The position numbers were made by a program, and so were the translations under genes. The notes beneath the pieces were generated by a model. The model did not search any database. It worked only from the letters and a program-made list of their open reading frames with translations, and was not told where the DNA came from. This document shows, piece after piece, positions 1-9,391 of a DNA stretch of 64,000 nt (its first letter is position 1; each line of letters opens with the position of its first letter). This DNA comes from Balanoglossus misakiensis (lineage: Eukaryota; Hemichordata). The DNA is taken from positions 310,001 through 374,000 of the forward strand of contig JBECUI020000025.1 in NCBI GenBank assembly GCA_040954595.2, read 5' to 3'.

Positions 1-2463
1 GAAGGAGAAAAATCAGTTTCTCATTGGTTACGGTATCAAAAAGACGTAGAAGTACCCGACGAAGATGGAGAGGTCAAGACATGCAGAATCGCTATCGCCT
101 ATAAACTTCAGCAAAAAGAGAAAAAGAATGCAGATACACCTGAACATACACTTGAACCAGTGTGGAAAATTATTCCTGTAGACCATGGTCAGGTATCAAT
201 CTACTTCCCCGCGGAAAAAGAAACGTCTAATTTGCGATACCATATTCATGCACCATTTGCCTCGACCGTTGCTCGTGATAGCATTCGTGACTGTCATGCT
301 AACTGTAAATTGCGTAATTGCATAGCCGAACTGATAGTGGAATCACTTACCGATATTCGGGACCAGGGTATGCTTACGACGGATTTTCTTGTTGCATTGC
401 CAAACAAAGAAGATAACCTCTCGCCGTTTTATGAACCAATACGAAGGGAAATTGTACATGCATTCAAGCATAAAAAACTCACACCGACACGGAGCGGGAC
501 CTATGCTCCAGCTATCGAGCTCTATAGAGGGACCGCAAAAATTGCCAAAGTTATAAGTGACGAAGATTTATCTTTTTTGACTGGTTCTAAATCGGCGTTA
601 TGGGCAGCTAATCCACCACAAAAAAATCAGCGTGATGATCGCTTCCTTGACAGCCTTGAGATCAGCACCTGGGAATTGAAAGAGATTTCCGAAACACTAA
701 ACAAGGCGAAGCATGAACCCATTAAACAATGGATCGCTAAGAAAAACGATGATTGGATTATGAGTTTTTATGCTCTACTGGGTGAGTACTGTGTGCGTTT
801 GCGGAATGTACGAGGAACTCTATTTCAGCACGTCCCACCCATCGTCAGGGTTAGTACTGATCGAGGAGATGTACATGAGTTGCCTGACAATACGTATTTT
901 TCACCGGAACAGGACATTACTCCACCTCAGGGTATTTACTTTGTAAAACATACCGTCTACAACAAAGGGTCTGAAAGGCAAGATGAAGCAGTCGTATTTC
1001 TTAAACACATTGGTGTGCGCTCCTTTGACGAAAAGGCAGTTATCACATTGAGGTTGGAACGTTACAATACAAAGGAGAAGAAAATTGATGATGATCACTA
1101 TAAAGACCTAAAGAAGTTTATAACTTACTGGAAAGAAAATCCTAACGAAACATACCTTTTCAAGAAGTATGCTTTTCTGGTCGGCAGAATACCGAATGAC
1201 GGTCTGTTTTGGTGCAAGCCTACTAATCTATGCATTGATTCCCCCTATCGAGACACTAGGCTTGCTTCATTGGCAAAAATTCATTTGAAGCAAGTCTTGT
1301 GGGAAGAGTATACGGACAAGTTAGATAAATCACAACTTGAAGACTTCATCAAATTTGTATTGGAAGTGGGAGCAATGCATAAACTTTGTGTTACCGAGAC
1401 ATCTATCGAGAATAATCCAAAATGGGAACGCTATGGAAGAAGAACGCACACAAGCATTCAAGAAGACTATTCAATCGAAGGGCTTGATAGTTATACGAAA
1501 TGTCAATTAGTTTCGGCAAGCCAGTTAATCTGGCAAGCAGTAATTGGAGCAAAGCGGAAAGTAGCCAAGGCTAGGTACCGCCCCAATCAGCAATATGACA
1601 ACGTATGTTCGTTCGATTCGCAACTTGTTGTTCATCTCAAGCAATGTGAATGGATCCCCGATAAATCCGGCAACTTCCATAAACCACAGAACATGACACA
1701 CGATAACCTTCCCACGGAATTCCCTTACGACGATCGGAACGGATTACTAACTGCAATTGGGTTTGGAGAAGTTGAAAAAAGACGCACCGAAGAATATGCC
1801 ACGCAGAACCAAGAAGCACAAAACATGGGATTTGAGACCGCGGATGAAGCTGGGAAATGGGCAGAAGTAGCTCGATTAGCGAAAAAAAAAGGGCGATCCG
1901 CGGATAGCGTCATTGCAGGACTTCAACAAGATCGTTTCCCAACCAAGCCACTGCTCGATCCCGCCAGGCGTCAATTGCGCCTGGACGAACAACGAGCAAA
2001 CGCACCCGATAAGAAATACGAGAAACGTGAAAGTAGCGTACGTACATCCGCCTCAAACAGCGATCCAAAGACATGGCTGCGAGAACAGTATACGAATGAG
2101 GATCAGCAGATGGTCTGTCAGATATGCAAAACTGAGATGCCATTTCGAAAGCGTGATGGAGAATACTACTTCGAGAAAAGGGAGATGTTTTCCGGCAGAA
2201 AATTCGGGGGGCAAAAGGAACATGAAGCCCAATATCTGGCACTCTGCCCTCTATGTGCTGCCAAGTACGGGGAATTTGTAACAACCGACGATAATGCAAT
2301 GGCGGAGTTGAAAAAATCGATTATCAATCCAGACTATGCAGAGAAATGTGAGATCCCAATATTACTCGATAAGGAAAGTAGCATCCGTTTTGTAGAGACA
2401 CATTACCACGATCTAAAAAGAATTATCGAATCTTTTCCCAATACCAAAGATACGGGCAACTAA
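1..2463 (+). CDS. Sacsin-like HATPase-domain protein, C-terminal part (5' end outside window)
   Basis: The frame is open from base 1, so the gene begins upstream; about 820 residues are visible. I read it as the C-terminal portion of a large sacsin-like protein with an N-terminal HSP90-type ATP-binding domain that would lie outside the window. The early part (FPAEKETSNLRYHIHAPFAS, from about 205) resembles the segment that follows the GHKL ATPase fold in such proteins. Near the C-terminus is a zinc-finger/HNH-like knuckle: CQIC around 2119 and CPLC around 2250, the two CxxC pairs flanking a basic segment. Such proteins are common in bacterial defence islands, and the next two genes support that setting. 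The stop codon (2461-2463) lies inside a 21-bp repeat that recurs at 4626. The exact role is unknown; the family assignment is from memory of related sequences and is moderate. Confidence 0.6.
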   Translation, partial: EGEKSVSHWLRYQKDVEVPDEDGEVKTCRIAIAYKLQQKEKKNADTPEHTLEPVWKIIPVDHGQVSIYFPAEKETSNLRYHIHAPFASTVARDSIRDCHANCKLRNCIAELIVESLTDIRDQGMLTTDFLVALPNKEDNLSPFYEPIRREIVHAFKHKKLTPTRSGTYAPAIELYRGTAKIAKVISDEDLSFLTGSKSALWAANPPQKNQRDDRFLDSLEISTWELKEISETLNKAKHEPIKQWIAKKNDDWIMSFYALLGEYCVRLRNVRGTLFQHVPPIVRVSTDRGDVHELPDNTYFSPEQDITPPQGIYFVKHTVYNKGSERQDEAVVFLKHIGVRSFDEKAVITLRLERYNTKEKKIDDDHYKDLKKFITYWKENPNETYLFKKYAFLVGRIPNDGLFWCKPTNLCIDSPYRDTRLASLAKIHLKQVLWEEYTDKLDKSQLEDFIKFVLEVGAMHKLCVTETSIENNPKWERYGRRTHTSIQEDYSIEGLDSYTKCQLVSASQLIWQAVIGAKRKVAKARYRPNQQYDNVCSFDSQLVVHLKQCEWIPDKSGNFHKPQNMTHDNLPTEFPYDDRNGLLTAIGFGEVEKRRTEEYATQNQEAQNMGFETADEAGKWAEVARLAKKKGRSADSVIAGLQQDRFPTKPLLDPARRQLRLDEQRANAPDKKYEKRESSVRTSASNSDPKTWLREQYTNEDQQMVCQICKTEMPFRKRDGEYYFEKREMFSGRKFGGQKEHEAQYLALCPLCAAKYGEFVTTDDNAMAELKKSIINPDYAEKCEIPILLDKESSIRFVETHYHDLKRIIESFPNTKDTGN

Positions 2464-2477
2464 TTACTATCCCACTG
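2457..2477 (+). repeat. 21-bp direct repeat, left copy (att-like)
   Basis: A 21-bp sequence that begins CAACTAATTA and ends TCCCACTG is identical to 4626-4646. The two copies bracket the AAA15 ATPase/RloB module. The right copy is the coding 3' end of the aldo/keto reductase gene, so this copy looks like the product of site-specific insertion at that gene end. Confidence 0.8.
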
Positions 2478-2601
2478 CCTACAAAAACACCCTAGCCTTC
2501 GTCCAATTTTATAAAGATACTATAATTAAATGCTTAACTTCTTCTATAAGAGTATCTAACCAGCAAATATTTCAAATGTTGCGAAAAAACATCTTCTTTT
2601 G

Positions 2602-2630
2602 TTGTAAAGTTTTTTATATTAGAGTATTAT
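2602..2630 (+). promoter_or_regulatory. Sigma70-type promoter of the AAA15/RloB pair
   Basis: TTGTAA (2602-2607), a 17-bp spacer and TATTAT (2625-2630) precede the ATPase start at 2661. An AAGGAG ribosome binding site lies at about 2648-2653. Transcription would start near 2637. Confidence 0.6.
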
Positions 2631-2660
2631 GGCACATAAGAGACGGATAAGGAGATATAC

Positions 2661-3986
2661 ATGTTAATTACATTTACCGTAGAAAACTGGAAGTCTTTTA
2701 AGAATGAAACTACCTTCTCTATGATCGCCAGTAGAGAACAACAACATGGGGAGCGATTAGTAAAACTCAATAAATATAGAACACGCATCCTTCCTACTGC
2801 CATGTTCTTTGGAGGGAACGCCTCCGGTAAGAGCAATTTCTGTAGTGCTATTGCCTTTGCAAGACACTTTATTGTAAACGGACCAAAACCAAGAGGTATT
2901 ATTGCACGAGAAGCATTTCTATTGGATGAATCATACCGCAAAAAGCCATCCCGTTTTATATTCAAAATTCTAATAGATAATGATATTTACGAATTCTCAT
3001 TTGCCGTTACCTCAACAAAAGTAGTTGAAGAAAGGCTGATACAATTTACCAGCTCCAGCGAAAGAACTCTCTATCATCGGAAGGAAGGAAACACCCCCTT
3101 ATATCTCCACCCATCAAAAGACAATCAATCCCTTCGTTTTTTATTTGGTGGAACAAGGGATAATCAACTCTTCCTGACAAACAGCATCTTTCAAAAGAAC
3201 AAAACATTCAAGCCCATTTATGATTGGTTTTATAAAACATTGGTTCTTATATTTCCAGATAGTAACTTTGAAGAGTTTGAACACTTCTTTAGCAAAGAGA
3301 GCCCGCTCTATCAAGCAATGAACAACGTCCTTCCCGTTTTTGATACAGGTATCAGCGCCATTGAGACCAAAGATATTTCTCTTGATCAAGTTCCCATGCC
3401 AAAAGAGCTAACAGAGCAGATACAGAATGATATGTCGGTTAAGATTATATACGAAAATGAAAGGATTATTATCTCTCGAAACAACGATAGCTTATCGGCA
3501 AAAAAACTCTATACAATACACCAAGGATCGGCAAATAATACCCAAGTGCCATTTGAGATGCAACAAGAATCGGACGGCACAAAACGACTTATTGATCTTC
3601 TTCCTGCATTTATTGATCTCATGCTCACTACAGTTCCCAAGGTTTGCATTATAGACGAGGTCAATAGACATCTTCATTCACTCCTAACCATACAACTACT
3701 GAACGCGTTTCTGAATGCCCCTCATAACGAAACAGGCCGTCAACAACTTCTCTTTACAACACACGATATCATGTTAATGGACCAGGACTTATTTCGCCGA
3801 GATGAGATCTGGATTACGCAACGAAACGAGGACGGTGCATCAGAATTGATTAGTTTTGCAGAGTATACCGATATTCGCAACGACAAAGACATCCGAAAGA
3901 GCTACTTGCAGGGTCGCATGGGTGGTGTTCCAAATATTGTCGGCAATCCACTGATTTTTGCGACAAAGGATACCATACGTGAATAG
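2661..3986 (+). CDS. AAA15-family ATPase, AbiLi/RloA-like defence protein
   Basis: 441 residues. The N-terminus (MLITFTVENWKSFKNE) is the typical first strand of AAA15/OLD-type ABC-like ATPases. Walker A is GGNASGKSN at about residue 52-60; Walker B is KVCIIDEVNRHLHS at about residue 331-344, and a His switch region (LFTTHD) follows at about 370. The gene overlaps the start of an RloB-family gene, the arrangement of AbiLi/AbiLii and RloA/RloB abortive-infection pairs. In these systems the ATPase is thought to sense infection and license the partner effector. It has a good promoter and ribosome binding site of its own. The module sits between identical 21-bp repeats, so it probably moves as a unit. 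Family assignment is firm; the phage-defence role is inferred from the family. Confidence 0.8.
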   Translation: MLITFTVENWKSFKNETTFSMIASREQQHGERLVKLNKYRTRILPTAMFFGGNASGKSNFCSAIAFARHFIVNGPKPRGIIAREAFLLDESYRKKPSRFIFKILIDNDIYEFSFAVTSTKVVEERLIQFTSSSERTLYHRKEGNTPLYLHPSKDNQSLRFLFGGTRDNQLFLTNSIFQKNKTFKPIYDWFYKTLVLIFPDSNFEEFEHFFSKESPLYQAMNNVLPVFDTGISAIETKDISLDQVPMPKELTEQIQNDMSVKIIYENERIIISRNNDSLSAKKLYTIHQGSANNTQVPFEMQQESDGTKRLIDLLPAFIDLMLTTVPKVCIIDEVNRHLHSLLTIQLLNAFLNAPHNETGRQQLLFTTHDIMLMDQDLFRRDEIWITQRNEDGASELISFAEYTDIRNDKDIRKSYLQGRMGGVPNIVGNPLIFATKDTIRE

Positions 3987-4575
3987 AAAATTCAAACGAA
4001 GCACTGGCAATCAACGTTATAAGAGCTTGTTTATCATTTCGACCGAAGGGAGCGAAACGGAACCACTGTATTTCCAGATGTTCAAGAACATACAGCACAT
4101 ACAAGTAACAATCTTGGATAGCAAACATTCTAATCCACAAGAAGTATTAAAAACAATGAAATTGTATCTAAGGAAGAATGACCTACAAGCAAGCGATCAA
4201 GCCTGGCTTGTTATCGATAAGAACAGTTGGACTCCCGAACAACTCCAACCTTTATACGTTTGGAGCAAAAAAAAACCTAATAATTACGGATTTGCACTGA
4301 GTAATCCCATGTTTGAGTACTGGCTCTTGCTTCACTTTGTACCCCCACCTGGCAATATTACCAAAAAAAATTGTGAAGCCAAACTCAAGCAACACCTACC
4401 AGGCTATAATAAAAAAATTACTCCCACACAGTTACAAGAGCTACAAAAGCGTATTCGAACTGCAATAAGAAATGCAAAACAACAACATCAATCCTCCCCT
4501 GAACCCTGGCCAAAATCTTCTTCCGGCACCACTGTATACAAGTTGGTAGAAAAACTTATCAATAAAGTTGTATGA
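3979..4575 (+). CDS. rloB: RloB-family protein (AbiLii-like, TOPRIM-related effector)
   Basis: About 198 residues from a GTG at 3979 (an ATG at 3958 is also in frame). I prefer the GTG because AAAGGA lies just upstream and it leaves only a short overlap with the ATPase stop. Family hallmarks are the acidic STEGSETEPLYF motif near residue 20 (the TOPRIM-like catalytic glutamate), an acidic VIDKN strand near residue 80 where relatives often have DxD, and NPMFEYWLLLHF near residue 105. RloB proteins are putative nucleases paired with AAA15 ATPases in defence islands, and are often found inside or near restriction loci. It is translationally coupled to the ATPase. The nuclease activity is inferred from the fold. 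Confidence 0.8.
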   Translation: MNRKFKRSTGNQRYKSLFIISTEGSETEPLYFQMFKNIQHIQVTILDSKHSNPQEVLKTMKLYLRKNDLQASDQAWLVIDKNSWTPEQLQPLYVWSKKKPNNYGFALSNPMFEYWLLLHFVPPPGNITKKNCEAKLKQHLPGYNKKITPTQLQELQKRIRTAIRNAKQQHQSSPEPWPKSSSGTTVYKLVEKLINKVV

Positions 4576-4625
4576 AATTTTCAAACAAGTCTAGCAAAAA
4601 AACCAGTAGCTCTGGTGGACGAGAC

Positions 4626-4646
4626 CAACTAATTACTATCCCACTG
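4626..4646 (+). repeat. 21-bp direct repeat, right copy, at 3' end of aldo/keto reductase gene
   Basis: Identical to 2457-2477. From 4629 on it encodes (minus strand) the last residues QWDSN and stop of the aldo/keto reductase. Insertion elements often target gene 3' ends and regenerate them, so this is the likely attachment core. Confidence 0.8.
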
Positions 4647-5714
4647 TACCTCACGATAATCCTGTCGTGGTAGTCCATCCTTGTACCGTTCGGGGTACAG
4701 GGCTTTTGTTCGGATGTCTTCCGCATCGTTTTGTTGCAGGTGCATCCAGCGCGGATATGGTGTCGGTATTGCCGATACCCGGTCTAACTCATTCAGATCG
4801 CGAGCTGTTAACTGTATATCCACCGAAGAGATGTTATCTTTGAGGTGAGGGATCGTTCGTGCAGCAATAATGACACTGGAAATCATGGGGCGTGATAGTA
4901 ACCACGCGAGCGATATTGCAGCAGGCGATGAATTATGCCTATCAGCAATACGCTTAAGTACGGAAACAATTTTGTATCCCTGCTTATGGTCAAAAGGCAC
5001 AAAGTTTCCGGCATCGGAAAAGCGTGTCTGCTGTGGAGCACTCTTTCCTCGCTCATACTTTCCACTCAGGAAGCCACCGGCAAGGGGACTCCAAACCAGA
5101 ATGCCAATATTGTGATACTCGGCACAGGACATAAAACTGTTCTCCAAGCCACGCCCAACAAGACTGTAATACATCTGCCCGCTGACAAACTTATCCAGTC
5201 CGAGTCGCTCCTGAATGCCAAGCGCCGTTGCCGCCTGCCATGAATAGTAGTTGCTAAACCCAATGTAGCGCACCTTGCCCTGCCGAATAAGGTCGTCAAG
5301 ACTTCGTAGTGTTTCTTCTATGGGGGTAATAGCATCCCAGCTATGCATTTGATACAAGTCAATATAATCGGTTTGCAAACGCTTGAGGCTGCTTTCTACC
5401 CCGCGCATAATATTTACCCGCGTTGCGCCACTTCGAATAATGTTCTCACTCATAGGAAGCCGGGCCTTAGTAGCAACAACAAGCTCTTCCCGCATCCCTC
5501 GTATGGCATTTCCAACAAGCTCTTCGCTTTCACCTAAGCTGTATACATCGGCAGTATCAATAAAATTGATGCCTGCATCCAGTGCAACCTTGACCATGGC
5601 ATTCGTCTCTTCCTGCCCAAGATTACCAACATTCATCTTTTTGCCGAACTGCATAGTACCAAGCGATACTGCACTCACCAATAATCCTGAATTACCTAAT
5701 GTTCTATAGATCAT
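4629..5714 (-). CDS. Aldo/keto reductase
   Basis: 361 residues, full length for the NADPH-dependent aldo/keto reductase superfamily (TIM barrel, cytosolic). The catalytic tetrad is visible: Asp and Tyr in FIDTADVYSLGE (residues ~52-63), Lys in ATKAR (~82) and His in YQMHSWD (~125). The cofactor end has SPLAGGFLSGKY and SSVIIAARTIPHLKDN. It belongs to the YajO/Gre3-like bacterial group; the physiological substrate cannot be read from sequence. The gene stands alone on the minus strand. Its 3' end is duplicated at 2457 and so appears to be the integration site for the adjacent defence module. Confidence 0.88.
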   Translation of the reverse strand: MIYRTLGNSGLLVSAVSLGTMQFGKKMNVGNLGQEETNAMVKVALDAGINFIDTADVYSLGESEELVGNAIRGMREELVVATKARLPMSENIIRSGATRVNIMRGVESSLKRLQTDYIDLYQMHSWDAITPIEETLRSLDDLIRQGKVRYIGFSNYYSWQAATALGIQERLGLDKFVSGQMYYSLVGRGLENSFMSCAEYHNIGILVWSPLAGGFLSGKYERGKSAPQQTRFSDAGNFVPFDHKQGYKIVSVLKRIADRHNSSPAAISLAWLLSRPMISSVIIAARTIPHLKDNISSVDIQLTARDLNELDRVSAIPTPYPRWMHLQQNDAEDIRTKALYPERYKDGLPRQDYREVQWDSN

Positions 5715-5811
5715 AACATCCCCCTACTTATAGGTTATTATACACAATCGATGTCAATCTTGCAAGAACATATCAGCAATTCAGGGAAGCGAGATCCAGG
5801 TAGAAGAAGGG

Positions 5812-8514
5812 CTACAGGATTGAATCCGGTATATTGAGCGTCGGCAAATTATTATCATTCCATGTCCATTGACCAGGGTCGGTGCCGAAGACAAAATTAT
5901 TATCAAAAATATGAATGCCGTTTCGAAGAGTAGCAAAGTACTTGTCGTTCAACTGGAACTCTTCCGCAGACCGCTTTGTAAACCCACTGATATCTTCCTC
6001 CTCCAACTCCATTCGCAGACCATTCACCGAAAACAAAGAATATCCAATACCCGGTAGCAGACTAGGGGAACTGATATCTGTCCAGTAGCCACTCACAATA
6101 GGATCAACTGCGTCATCATTGACATTCCCAGCAAGAATGCCGATATTTGTCCTACTTCCTGTCCAGCCAAGTTTTGCTCCTTGGACATACCCAACAACAC
6201 TGCCTTCCATTATTTCTCCGACAAGTCCCGCTGCGGAACCGCTGCCCTTTATGTTTCCAGTATTTATTCCTGTTACCGATCCATCACTATTTCCGACCAA
6301 TCCACCTACTCCCCGAATACAAGAAATATTTCCGCTATTGATACCCGTAATAACACCGGAATTATGCCCTGCTAACCCACCGGCATATGCCTTTTCTCCG
6401 ATAACATCCGCACGGTTTACGCCAATGAGATTCCCAAAATTATCACCGACAACACCACCCACAATTCTACTTCCATATATTCGGTTCTTATTACTTCCGA
6501 TAACCGTGCCGTAATTGACGCCGGCAATGCCTCCAACAGAAAACTGCCCGAGAACTACCCCACCTTCTACTCGGATATCTTGCACAATGCCCGACTTTAT
6601 TGTGCCAGCTAGAATACCGACATTCTTGTTCCCGATTATACTCGGAGATTCCTCGCTCCCATGTCGCAGTTCTATTGTCAGATTCTTCACCGCAAACTCG
6701 GCATTTCCGCTATCAATAACACCGAACAATCCAACGTTATCGCTCCCGATAATATACAGATTGTGAATGACCATACCGTTCCCGTCAAACGATCCGGTAA
6801 AAGGCTCTTTCTCTGTTTTTCCGATCGGTTCGATACCATGACTGGGAACCCCATGATGACTTGGTGTAGGAAAGGTGATGTCATTCTTTAGAATGTATGC
6901 CCCTTCCAGATTTTCTTGCATGTTTTGTAAATCACGCCAAGAATATATTTCCAGTTGGCTTACCTTTTCTGCCTTTTTTTCCATTCGAACAATGGCAGTA
7001 TCACCACCGTAATCATATACAGTGGCATATATGTATATCATTCCCTCAACGTCGTTCCAGTCCGAAGAGTGCCAATCGCTAATACCGAAGTAGACATCTC
7101 CCTGTGTACTAACCAATTCTCGCATAGACTGCATACTACTGTCGTACAGATTCCGTTCATCAGTTTTAATAGTAATGCGATACATGAGAAATGTATTATA
7201 ATAATTCTCCGACAATCCATATACGTGCAGAAGCCGCTCGTTATTATAGTCTCCGAGGGTAAAGCGTTTTCTGTTTTCCGGTTCAGCATCCGGTTTGTAT
7301 ACAATGGAAGAACCCTGGTATTTCACATATACTGTGTATTTTTTGATAAAATTTCCCGTGCCTTGGACAGTATACGTTTGCGGAAGAGTAAAATCTTGTG
7401 GGAGATCGGGGTCAGGACTAATACTCATTGTTGGTTCAATATTGATGGTCGGTATCAGTGCACTAAGGTCTATATCAGCAAGCACAGTGAGACTAATGGT
7501 AGCATCATCTATTGTTGCCTCGTAATCCATCGGCAAATGGGGATTTTTTTCCTGGTCGAAACGAAAAGAAGTTAGTCCACTCAAGCGACCATTGGAATTC
7601 AGATGAACCGTATACAGTTCGGCAGTCCCATCCTTTGCCATAATTTCGTAGGTAACAGGATGGCTAAAATCCTGTGCCTGTTTGTTTCCGGGCTGTATGC
7701 TTATTCCATTTGTTTTAATTGTGGGAATGAGTAGCTTACGCTTAATGTCAGTCGGTAAATGAACATAGATGTTCGTACCTCGAATGTTTCCAACAATATC
7801 ATGTTCAAGAATATTATCCATAGCCTGAAACGAGAATGCTGTAATTTCCTTTGCGGAATCAAGTCCTTTTACCGATATACGAACAGTATATTTTTGGCTT
7901 GCACCGTCTTCAGCCGTTACAACATAGGTAACAGGATAAATGAACCCCATAAGTTTCTTGCTTTCCGGCTCCACCACGGCCTTATCACTTATTTGAACTG
8001 TAGGAGTAAGAAAAAAATTTTCGGGCTTATTTGGCAACTGAACAAGAATATCCGTTCCCTGAATAGTTCCGATAATATCAGAGGCAAAATAATCCCGGTT
8101 ATCCTCATTCAAAAACATAAATGATTCCAGCCCCTTATCGGAGGAGAGTACATAAACCGTATACACAGTTATCGGTTGTGAATCGGTCATAACAATGTAC
8201 CGTACAGGCAGGTTAAAATTTTGCGCTACGCCACTTGCAGGCTTAATTTGAATATTGGCATTGGCAACAACGGTGGGGATAAGGGCAGACCTATCAATTG
8301 CTCCAGGCAGGCTAACTGTAATACTTGTGCCATTTATAACACCGAATACATCCTGCTCAATATTTGCTGCATTATCCGCACGAGAAAAACTGAATGAAAC
8401 AATTTCCACATCAGAATTCTCGCCTCGCATGTTGCTTGCAAATTGTACATTACTACAATTGCCGAATGAAATAGTCAATGTAATTGCTGCTACTATGAGA
8501 TATAATCGTATCAC
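5812..8514 (-). CDS. Large exported lipoprotein with DUF5018-like repeats and GLUG motifs
   Basis: About 900 residues. I chose the GTG at 8514 because it gives a clean lipoprotein signal (VIRLYLIVAAITLTISFGNC, Cys as lipobox); an ATG at 8565 would add 17 charged residues. The first ~400 residues carry four diverged repeats of ~80 residues, each with an F-x-F start, a GxIxGTxIxVxLP strand and a YTVxLNS end; this is the DUF5018/cadherin-like pattern. Residues ~540-800 carry GLUG-type repeats (NVGxLAG, VGGIAGxNxG, AGGLAGHNSG), which build beta-solenoids in surface adhesins. I infer a surface or periplasm-anchored adhesin-like protein. A second protein of similar layout is at 47174. No function is known. 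Confidence 0.78.
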   Translation of the reverse strand: MIRLYLIVAAITLTISFGNCSNVQFASNMRGENSDVEIVSFSFSRADNAANIEQDVFGVINGTSITVSLPGAIDRSALIPTVVANANIQIKPASGVAQNFNLPVRYIVMTDSQPITVYTVYVLSSDKGLESFMFLNEDNRDYFASDIIGTIQGTDILVQLPNKPENFFLTPTVQISDKAVVEPESKKLMGFIYPVTYVVTAEDGASQKYTVRISVKGLDSAKEITAFSFQAMDNILEHDIVGNIRGTNIYVHLPTDIKRKLLIPTIKTNGISIQPGNKQAQDFSHPVTYEIMAKDGTAELYTVHLNSNGRLSGLTSFRFDQEKNPHLPMDYEATIDDATISLTVLADIDLSALIPTINIEPTMSISPDPDLPQDFTLPQTYTVQGTGNFIKKYTVYVKYQGSSIVYKPDAEPENRKRFTLGDYNNERLLHVYGLSENYYNTFLMYRITIKTDERNLYDSSMQSMRELVSTQGDVYFGISDWHSSDWNDVEGMIYIYATVYDYGGDTAIVRMEKKAEKVSQLEIYSWRDLQNMQENLEGAYILKNDITFPTPSHHGVPSHGIEPIGKTEKEPFTGSFDGNGMVIHNLYIIGSDNVGLFGVIDSGNAEFAVKNLTIELRHGSEESPSIIGNKNVGILAGTIKSGIVQDIRVEGGVVLGQFSVGGIAGVNYGTVIGSNKNRIYGSRIVGGVVGDNFGNLIGVNRADVIGEKAYAGGLAGHNSGVITGINSGNISCIRGVGGLVGNSDGSVTGINTGNIKGSGSAAGLVGEIMEGSVVGYVQGAKLGWTGSRTNIGILAGNVNDDAVDPIVSGYWTDISSPSLLPGIGYSLFSVNGLRMELEEEDISGFTKRSAEEFQLNDKYFATLRNGIHIFDNNFVFGTDPGQWTWNDNNLPTLNIPDSIL

Positions 8515-8615
8515 GTCCACCTGCTCACTGCCTCTACCCGGACAGTCCTCTTTCCTATCATACAATAGTATATAATAATATTCAATAATATATTAATAAA
8601 CTCTAAAAGATATTT

Positions 8616-9350
8616 TTAATAAAATTTTACTCTTGCCTGCCCCTGCTCTACCTGAATAAACAATTTTTCTTCCCCAAAGCTGTCAATATACAGATGTATT
8701 CCCTCCGTTAAAGATAAGTCCATAGATCCAGGTCCCTGCAATGCTTCCGCGAAAGGGTTTGTTGATACCCATTCTCCCACTGGAAGGCTAATGCGATACT
8801 CTTCTGTCTGTATAAAACGTATGGGGCTGCTTTTCCTCTCTGGATCCAGCAATTTATCTACAGTTTGAAGCACGTCAACCCGCCAGGGATTACTCATAGC
8901 ATCAAGTTGTGTACGAAGTTTCGGGATATTGAGCCTCAGGGCGTATCTTCCCTGACGTAAGACTGCAAAGAGTATCTCGCCTGCCACCCCATCTTTCCAC
9001 CGTGCAAGTAGCAACTCCGAACTATCACGGGTATAAATAGCAGCTGCCGGACGAAATGTTATCAATCCGCATTCAGGATATACAAGGATCGGAAGAACAG
9101 GAATATCCGGCAAAGCCAATTCGAGCTCGGGATAACTGCGCATAACGGACATCACCCTATGCCCATCAGACCAAACAAAGCGATACTGCAGACCTACTAT
9201 GTTCTGCCACTTCGTCGGCAGTGCTTCCATGCTTAGATGAATACGTGTTAGCCGATCACCGCAGGTAACAAAGAAAAAACAGACTGTAGCAAACAAAAGT
9301 ATGTCCCATCTCATACGTATAATAATCCTGTCATTCTTTTCCTGCTTCAT
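8616..9350 (-). CDS. Hypothetical lipoprotein
   Basis: 244 residues. A basic N-terminus, a hydrophobic stretch (ILLFATVCFFFVTC) and a lipobox Cys at about residue 30 (FVTCGD) indicate a lipoprotein; a start at Met13 (9314) is equally possible. The rest is a beta-rich soluble domain with no motif I recognise. It is divergent from the OppA-type gene, with only 41 bp between starts, and lies 100 bp upstream of, and co-oriented with, the GLUG lipoprotein. Function unknown. Confidence 0.6.
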   Translation of the reverse strand: MKQEKNDRIIIRMRWDILLFATVCFFFVTCGDRLTRIHLSMEALPTKWQNIVGLQYRFVWSDGHRVMSVMRSYPELELALPDIPVLPILVYPECGLITFRPAAAIYTRDSSELLLARWKDGVAGEILFAVLRQGRYALRLNIPKLRTQLDAMSNPWRVDVLQTVDKLLDPERKSSPIRFIQTEEYRISLPVGEWVSTNPFAEALQGPGSMDLSLTEGIHLYIDSFGEEKLFIQVEQGQARVKFY

Positions 9351-9351
9351 A

Positions 9352-9380
9352 TTGCATACAAATTACATCTATGCTATACT
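9352..9380 (+). promoter_or_regulatory. Promoter of the OppA-type gene
   Basis: TTGCAT (9352-9357), 17 bp, TATACT (9375-9380). The ATG is at 9392, so the 5' leader would be only about five bases: a leaderless or near-leaderless mRNA. Confidence 0.55.
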
Positions 9381-9391
9381 AACTGCTAGTT

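Noticed and set aside
6119-6514. 131-residue antisense frame in the GLUG lipoprotein
   Set aside because: Proline/threonine-rich complement of the Gly-rich GLUG repeats, with no start signal or homology.
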